The position numbers were made by a program, and so were the translations under genes. The notes under the pieces were generated by a model that was not told the DNA's origin, did not search any database, and saw only the letters and a program-made list of their open reading frames with translations. A stretch of DNA of 10,955 bases, from positions 1 through 10,955 of the forward strand of contig JAKRSE010000096.1 of the NCBI GenBank assembly GCA_022402505.1, given 5' to 3'. This DNA comes from Fimbriimonadaceae bacterium. GTDB lineage: Bacteria; Armatimonadota; Fimbriimonadia; Fimbriimonadales; Fimbriimonadaceae. Shown here piece after piece: positions 8,634 through 10,955 of this stretch. How positions within the stretch are numbered: position 1 is the stretch's first letter; each line of letters starts with the position of its first letter.

Positions 8634-9797
8634 TCAGCCCTTGGAAACAGCCAGCGGAATCCGGGCGGGTCTGGGAGCGGCAGTCGCTTCGTCCCTCACG
8701 ATCTCGTTGTAGAGCGAGTCGCGTTCGACCGGGCGGCGGCCTGCTTCCCGAATCATGTGGACCATGTTCGTGAAGGTGAGCGCCTGAGTCTTGTTCCCGA
8801 ATTCACCCTCCTTATAGGTGATTTCGTACTCGTGAACCAGCCCATCCACGTCGTCGGCTCCATACCACTGAGAGGCCTGAGTGACCTCCTTGGTATTCAT
8901 GATCCAAAAGCTCTTGATGTGCGGGAAATTGTCGAGCATCAGACGGCTGACGGCGATGTTCCGCAGGTCGCAGTCGCCGGTCAGGGGCTTGATGTCCTCC
9001 AACTCCGTCTGCTCGGGATGAAAACTGAGAGGTGTGAAGGTCAGGAAGTGGCCCGTCTCGTCCTGCAGTTCGCGCAGCTGGATCAGGTGGCTGACCCGCT
9101 CCTCGATCGTCTCGATGTGGCCGTAGAGCATCGTCGCGTACTGGCTCAAGCCGATCTTGGCTGCCGCTCGCGCCACCGACTTCCAACCTTCTCCGTTCAG
9201 CTTTTTGCCGAACAGCTCTTGGTGAACGCGATCAGACAGGACTTCGATTCCGCCGCCCGGCAGAGAGTCGAGGCCGGCCTCCTTCAGATCGATCAGGGCC
9301 TGCTCGTGCGAAACCTTGCCAATCTTGGCGATCTGCTCGATCTCAATCGCCGTGAACGCCTTCACATGGACGCCGGGCAGAATCTCCTTCACCGACCGGC
9401 AGAGGTCCAGGTAGTATTCGTAGGGAAGCCGGGGATTGATGCCGCCGACCATGTGGATTTCGGTGAGGTTGGCGTCCTTGTGCCACAGCAGCCGGTTTCG
9501 GACCTCTTCGATCGTCATCTGGTAGGGGTCCGGCCCGCCCTTCTTGGCGTAAAACGAGCAGAACTTGCAGAACTTGTTGCAGATGTTCGTATAGTTGATG
9601 TGCTGGTTTCGGACAAAGAACGTCCGGTCTCCCCACATCCGCTCGCGAACCAGATTCGCCATCGCCCCCACCGCCGTCAGGTTCCGGGTCCGGTAGAGGC
9701 GGACTCCATCCTCCAGGGACAGCCGTTCGCCGGACTCCACCTTCTTCCAGATGTCGATCAGCTCGGGTCCGACGAGTCGTTCCGGGGCCAGGGGCAT
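8634..9797 (-). CDS. mqnE: Aminofutalosine synthase, radical SAM enzyme of menaquinone synthesis
   Basis: MqnE catalyses radical addition of the SAM-derived adenosyl radical to 3-[(1-carboxyvinyl)oxy]benzoate, making 6-amino-6-deoxyfutalosine in the futalosine menaquinone route (cytoplasm, 4Fe-4S cluster). The cluster motif CNKFCKFC (Cys73, Cys77, Cys80) sits after HINYTNI, as in the MqnE/MqnC/CofH group. Other family stretches are EIHMVGGINPRLPYEYY (113-129), VHVKAFTAIEIEQIAK (143-158), DSLPGGGIEVLSDRV (177-191), TMLYGHIET (222-230) and LSFHPEQTELEDI (257-269). MqnE rather than MqnC is favoured by the HPEQTEL and KAFTAIEI wording and by the 387-residue length. ATG at 9797 has GGAG nine bases upstream; the TTG at 9812 would fall inside the upstream palindrome and lacks a ribosome site. 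A perfect palindrome (9811-9834) lies just upstream. The ABC exporter gene follows after 35 nt. Confidence 0.95.
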   Translation of the reverse strand: MPLAPERLVGPELIDIWKKVESGERLSLEDGVRLYRTRNLTAVGAMANLVRERMWGDRTFFVRNQHINYTNICNKFCKFCSFYAKKGGPDPYQMTIEEVRNRLLWHKDANLTEIHMVGGINPRLPYEYYLDLCRSVKEILPGVHVKAFTAIEIEQIAKIGKVSHEQALIDLKEAGLDSLPGGGIEVLSDRVHQELFGKKLNGEGWKSVARAAAKIGLSQYATMLYGHIETIEERVSHLIQLRELQDETGHFLTFTPLSFHPEQTELEDIKPLTGDCDLRNIAVSRLMLDNFPHIKSFWIMNTKEVTQASQWYGADDVDGLVHEYEITYKEGEFGNKTQALTFTNMVHMIREAGRRPVERDSLYNEIVRDEATAAPRPARIPLAVSKG

Positions 9798-9810
9798 TGC
9801 AGGGATCTCC

Positions 9811-9834
9811 AACTTTCAGAGAATTCTGAAAGTT
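9811..9834 (-). promoter_or_regulatory. Perfect 10-4-10 palindrome before mqnE (candidate operator or 5'-leader hairpin)
   Basis: AACTTTCAGA (9811-9820) and TCTGAAAGTT (9825-9834) are exact inverted repeats around GAAT. It is AT-rich in GC-rich surroundings, lies 13 nt from the mqnE ATG and abuts its GGAG ribosome site. A CATAAT box at 9840-9845 on the minus strand would place the transcription start inside the palindrome. A repressor site overlapping the start, or a hairpin masking translation, are both inferences. Confidence 0.55.
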
Positions 9835-9839
9835 CACCG

Positions 9840-9845
9840 ATTATG
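9840..9845 (-). promoter_or_regulatory. Candidate -10 box for mqnE
   Basis: Minus-strand CATAAT matches TATAAT at five of six positions and lies 42 nt upstream of the mqnE ATG. No good -35 hexamer is visible 16-18 nt further upstream, so this is tentative. The same 9-mer, CGTCATAAT, also precedes parA (3079-3087). Confidence 0.3.
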
Positions 9846-9886
9846 ACGCAGGCGGGTCCGCAGACGTGGCAGGAGGCCCGGGAGGG

Positions 9887-10537
9887 TCACAGGTCGTCGG
9901 CTTCAACCTTGCCGCCGAGGGCCTGGATTCCACCGACCATCATGGCGTCGGCCTCCCGGATCTTTGCCGCCGCAGCCGAGAACCCTTCGAAGCTCTCGGC
10001 CAGCGACTCCAGGATGTTGACCGCGCTCCGAGCGTCCATGTGGGCGTCGTTCAGCGAGGCGACCAGGGCTTCGGCCCGTTCCTGCCACAGTTCGGGTCGC
10101 GCGGCGACCTGCCCTGGCTTCGGGAGCGACCGGTCGGCGCCCTCCAGGTCGGCCATCGCCGAGCGGATGCTCTCGGTAGCCTCTTCGGCTCCGGGGGCGG
10201 CATCCTTCGGCATTCCGGCGCTGGACGGCAGGGAGTCCAAGGCTTCGGAAAGGAGGCCGGCGCCCTGTTCGGCAGCCTTCACGGCCGTGGCAAAGCCTTC
10301 GACCATGGAATCGGCCCGGACGTTTTCGCCGTTTGGCTTTCCGGGGATGTCCTGGGTCGGCGGCTGCATCCGCGAGTTGACCTTTTCCTTCGGCGCCCAG
10401 GTCCGGGCCTGCATCTCCAGCGAGCCGGCGGGCTCGGCGGGCTCCTGGGCGACCTCGGGGGCCCCACAGCCGGCCAAGAGCAGCCCCGACAGGGTCCCGG
10501 CGACTCCAATCGATGCGATGAGCGCGGTTCTGGACAT
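9887..10537 (-). CDS. Putative lipoprotein of unknown function
   Basis: This is a 216-residue protein with a lipoprotein signal peptide: MSRTALIAS, a hydrophobic core, and the lipobox LLAGC with Cys24 as the predicted lipidated residue. No Asp follows the Cys at +2 (Gly), so outer-membrane targeting by the E. coli rule is possible, if that rule applies. After the Cys comes a Pro/Glu/Ala-rich linker (about 26-60). The rest looks largely alpha-helical and alanine-rich, with an amphipathic Ala/Glu/Leu pattern (about 77-105, 117-135, 147-205). No enzyme motif or family is recognised. ATG at 10537 opens the signal peptide; ATG at 10597 would add 20 non-hydrophobic residues and coincide with the divergent ChaN-like start. 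It lies 89 nt upstream of mqnE on the same strand and divergent from the ChaN-like gene, with 58 nt between starts. Confidence 0.8.
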   Translation of the reverse strand: MSRTALIASIGVAGTLSGLLLAGCGAPEVAQEPAEPAGSLEMQARTWAPKEKVNSRMQPPTQDIPGKPNGENVRADSMVEGFATAVKAAEQGAGLLSEALDSLPSSAGMPKDAAPGAEEATESIRSAMADLEGADRSLPKPGQVAARPELWQERAEALVASLNDAHMDARSAVNILESLAESFEGFSAAAAKIREADAMMVGGIQALGGKVEADDL

Positions 10538-10562
10538 CCTGCTCAGTGTACGTGCTTCGCTT

Positions 10563-10584
10563 GACTCTGAGTTTCCACAGAGTC
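10563..10584. repeat. 7-bp inverted repeat in the divergent lipoprotein/ChaN-like intergenic region
   Basis: GACTCTG (10563-10569) and CAGAGTC (10578-10584) are exact inverted repeats with an 8-nt spacer, in the 58-nt gap between two divergent starts. TTGACT at 10561-10566 resembles a -35 for the plus strand, but no matching -10 is seen. A shared operator is possible; chance is not excluded for an element this short. Confidence 0.35.
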
Positions 10585-10595
10585 CATCCTGAGAC

Positions 10596-10955
10596 ATGAT
10601 CTCCGCATTTCTGGCGATGGCCTCGGCCGCTCAGACGCCCGTCAACCCGATGCTGCTGCCGATCGGCGGCGGGCGGGTCCGGCAGGTTCAGGCCGGGTGG
10701 ACCGATCTTCGCAGCGGCAGGTCCGCCTCGGCGGAAGCGGTGGCCGATGCGGCGAAGGAGCATCGATTCGTCCTCCTGGGCGAGAGCCACGACAACCCGC
10801 ACCATCACCGGATGCAGGCCGACGTCATTCGGGCGCTCGCGGCTCAGGGCAGGGAGGTCGTCATCGGTCTGGAGATGTTCACCAGGGACAATCAGCGGAA
10901 CCTTGCGGGCTGGACCCACGGCTCCTGGACCGAAGCCGAGTTCATCGAGCGGTCG
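10596..10955 (+). CDS. ChaN-like (haem-binding uptake / Tiki superfamily) protein, 3'-truncated by window edge
   Basis: The frame opens with ATG at 10596 and runs without a stop to the last base (120 codons). It starts with a short hydrophobic stretch (ISAFLAMASAAQ) that may be an export signal. Next comes a pattern I recognise from the ChaN/DUF399 family: FVLLGESHDNPHHHRMQADVI (about 58-78), then VVIGLEMFTRDNQ (88-100), followed by LAGWTHGSWTEAEF. In ChaN-like proteins the GE.HDN..HH and LEMF.R..Q motifs form the core of the fold; the family includes haem-binding lipoproteins and distant metal-dependent (TraB/Tiki) relatives. The His cluster His65, His69-71 is compatible with haem or metal binding. 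No lipobox is seen. It is divergent from the lipoprotein gene. The C-terminal half is outside the window. Confidence 0.82.
   Translation, partial: MISAFLAMASAAQTPVNPMLLPIGGGRVRQVQAGWTDLRSGRSASAEAVADAAKEHRFVLLGESHDNPHHHRMQADVIRALAAQGREVVIGLEMFTRDNQRNLAGWTHGSWTEAEFIERS

Noticed and set aside
9811..9834. mqnE palindrome as a degenerate parS or a Rho-independent terminator
   Set aside because: The arms do not match parS, and no T run follows on the coding strand; position next to the ribosome site fits regulation better.
8757..10592. Plus-strand open frame of 611 codons
   Set aside because: It is antisense to mqnE and the lipoprotein gene; a shadow of their codon pattern.

Overview
The window is high-GC chromosomal DNA with tightly packed housekeeping genes on both strands. 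It carries a futalosine-type menaquinone gene (mqnE), a probable menaquinone-pathway UbiA-type prenyltransferase, chromosomal-type parAB and one PEP-CTERM exported protein. This mix fits a Gram-negative-like environmental bacterium. An Armatimonadota (Fimbriimonas-like) or comparable lineage is my best guess, from gene content only. I see no insertion sequence, phage gene, CRISPR array, tRNA or rRNA.

Layout, left to right. (1) The 3' part of folC (+) enters from the left edge. It overlaps tail to tail with (2) a four-gene minus-strand cluster, read right to left: UbiA-type prenyltransferase, parA, parB and a small BON-like protein. Gaps there are 20 nt or less and parA/parB overlap by 4 nt, so one transcript is likely. 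(3) Starting 28 nt from the prenyltransferase, in the opposite direction, a class I histone-deacetylase/AcuC-like gene is followed after 9 nt by a flavodoxin-fold NAD(P)H:FMN reductase-like gene (+). (4) A 275-nt non-coding stretch leads to a PEP-CTERM protein gene (+), which ends at a strong hairpin. (5) Convergent to it lies a second minus-strand group, read right to left: lipoprotein, mqnE and an ABC exporter half-transporter. A perfect 10-4-10 palindrome sits directly upstream of the mqnE start. (6) At the right edge, divergent from the lipoprotein, a ChaN-like protein (+) starts and runs off the window.

Functionally, mqnE and the UbiA-type enzyme probably serve two steps of the same pathway (futalosine menaquinone synthesis), although they lie about 5 kb apart in different transcription units. 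ParA, ParB and any parS sites would segregate the chromosome; no consensus-like parS was seen here. The rest is general metabolism (folate), protein deacylation and redox, export, and cell-surface proteins. I did not find a convincing new multi-gene system. The points most worth a second look are the mqnE palindrome, the BON-like gene behind parB, and the short overlaps and repeats between genes.
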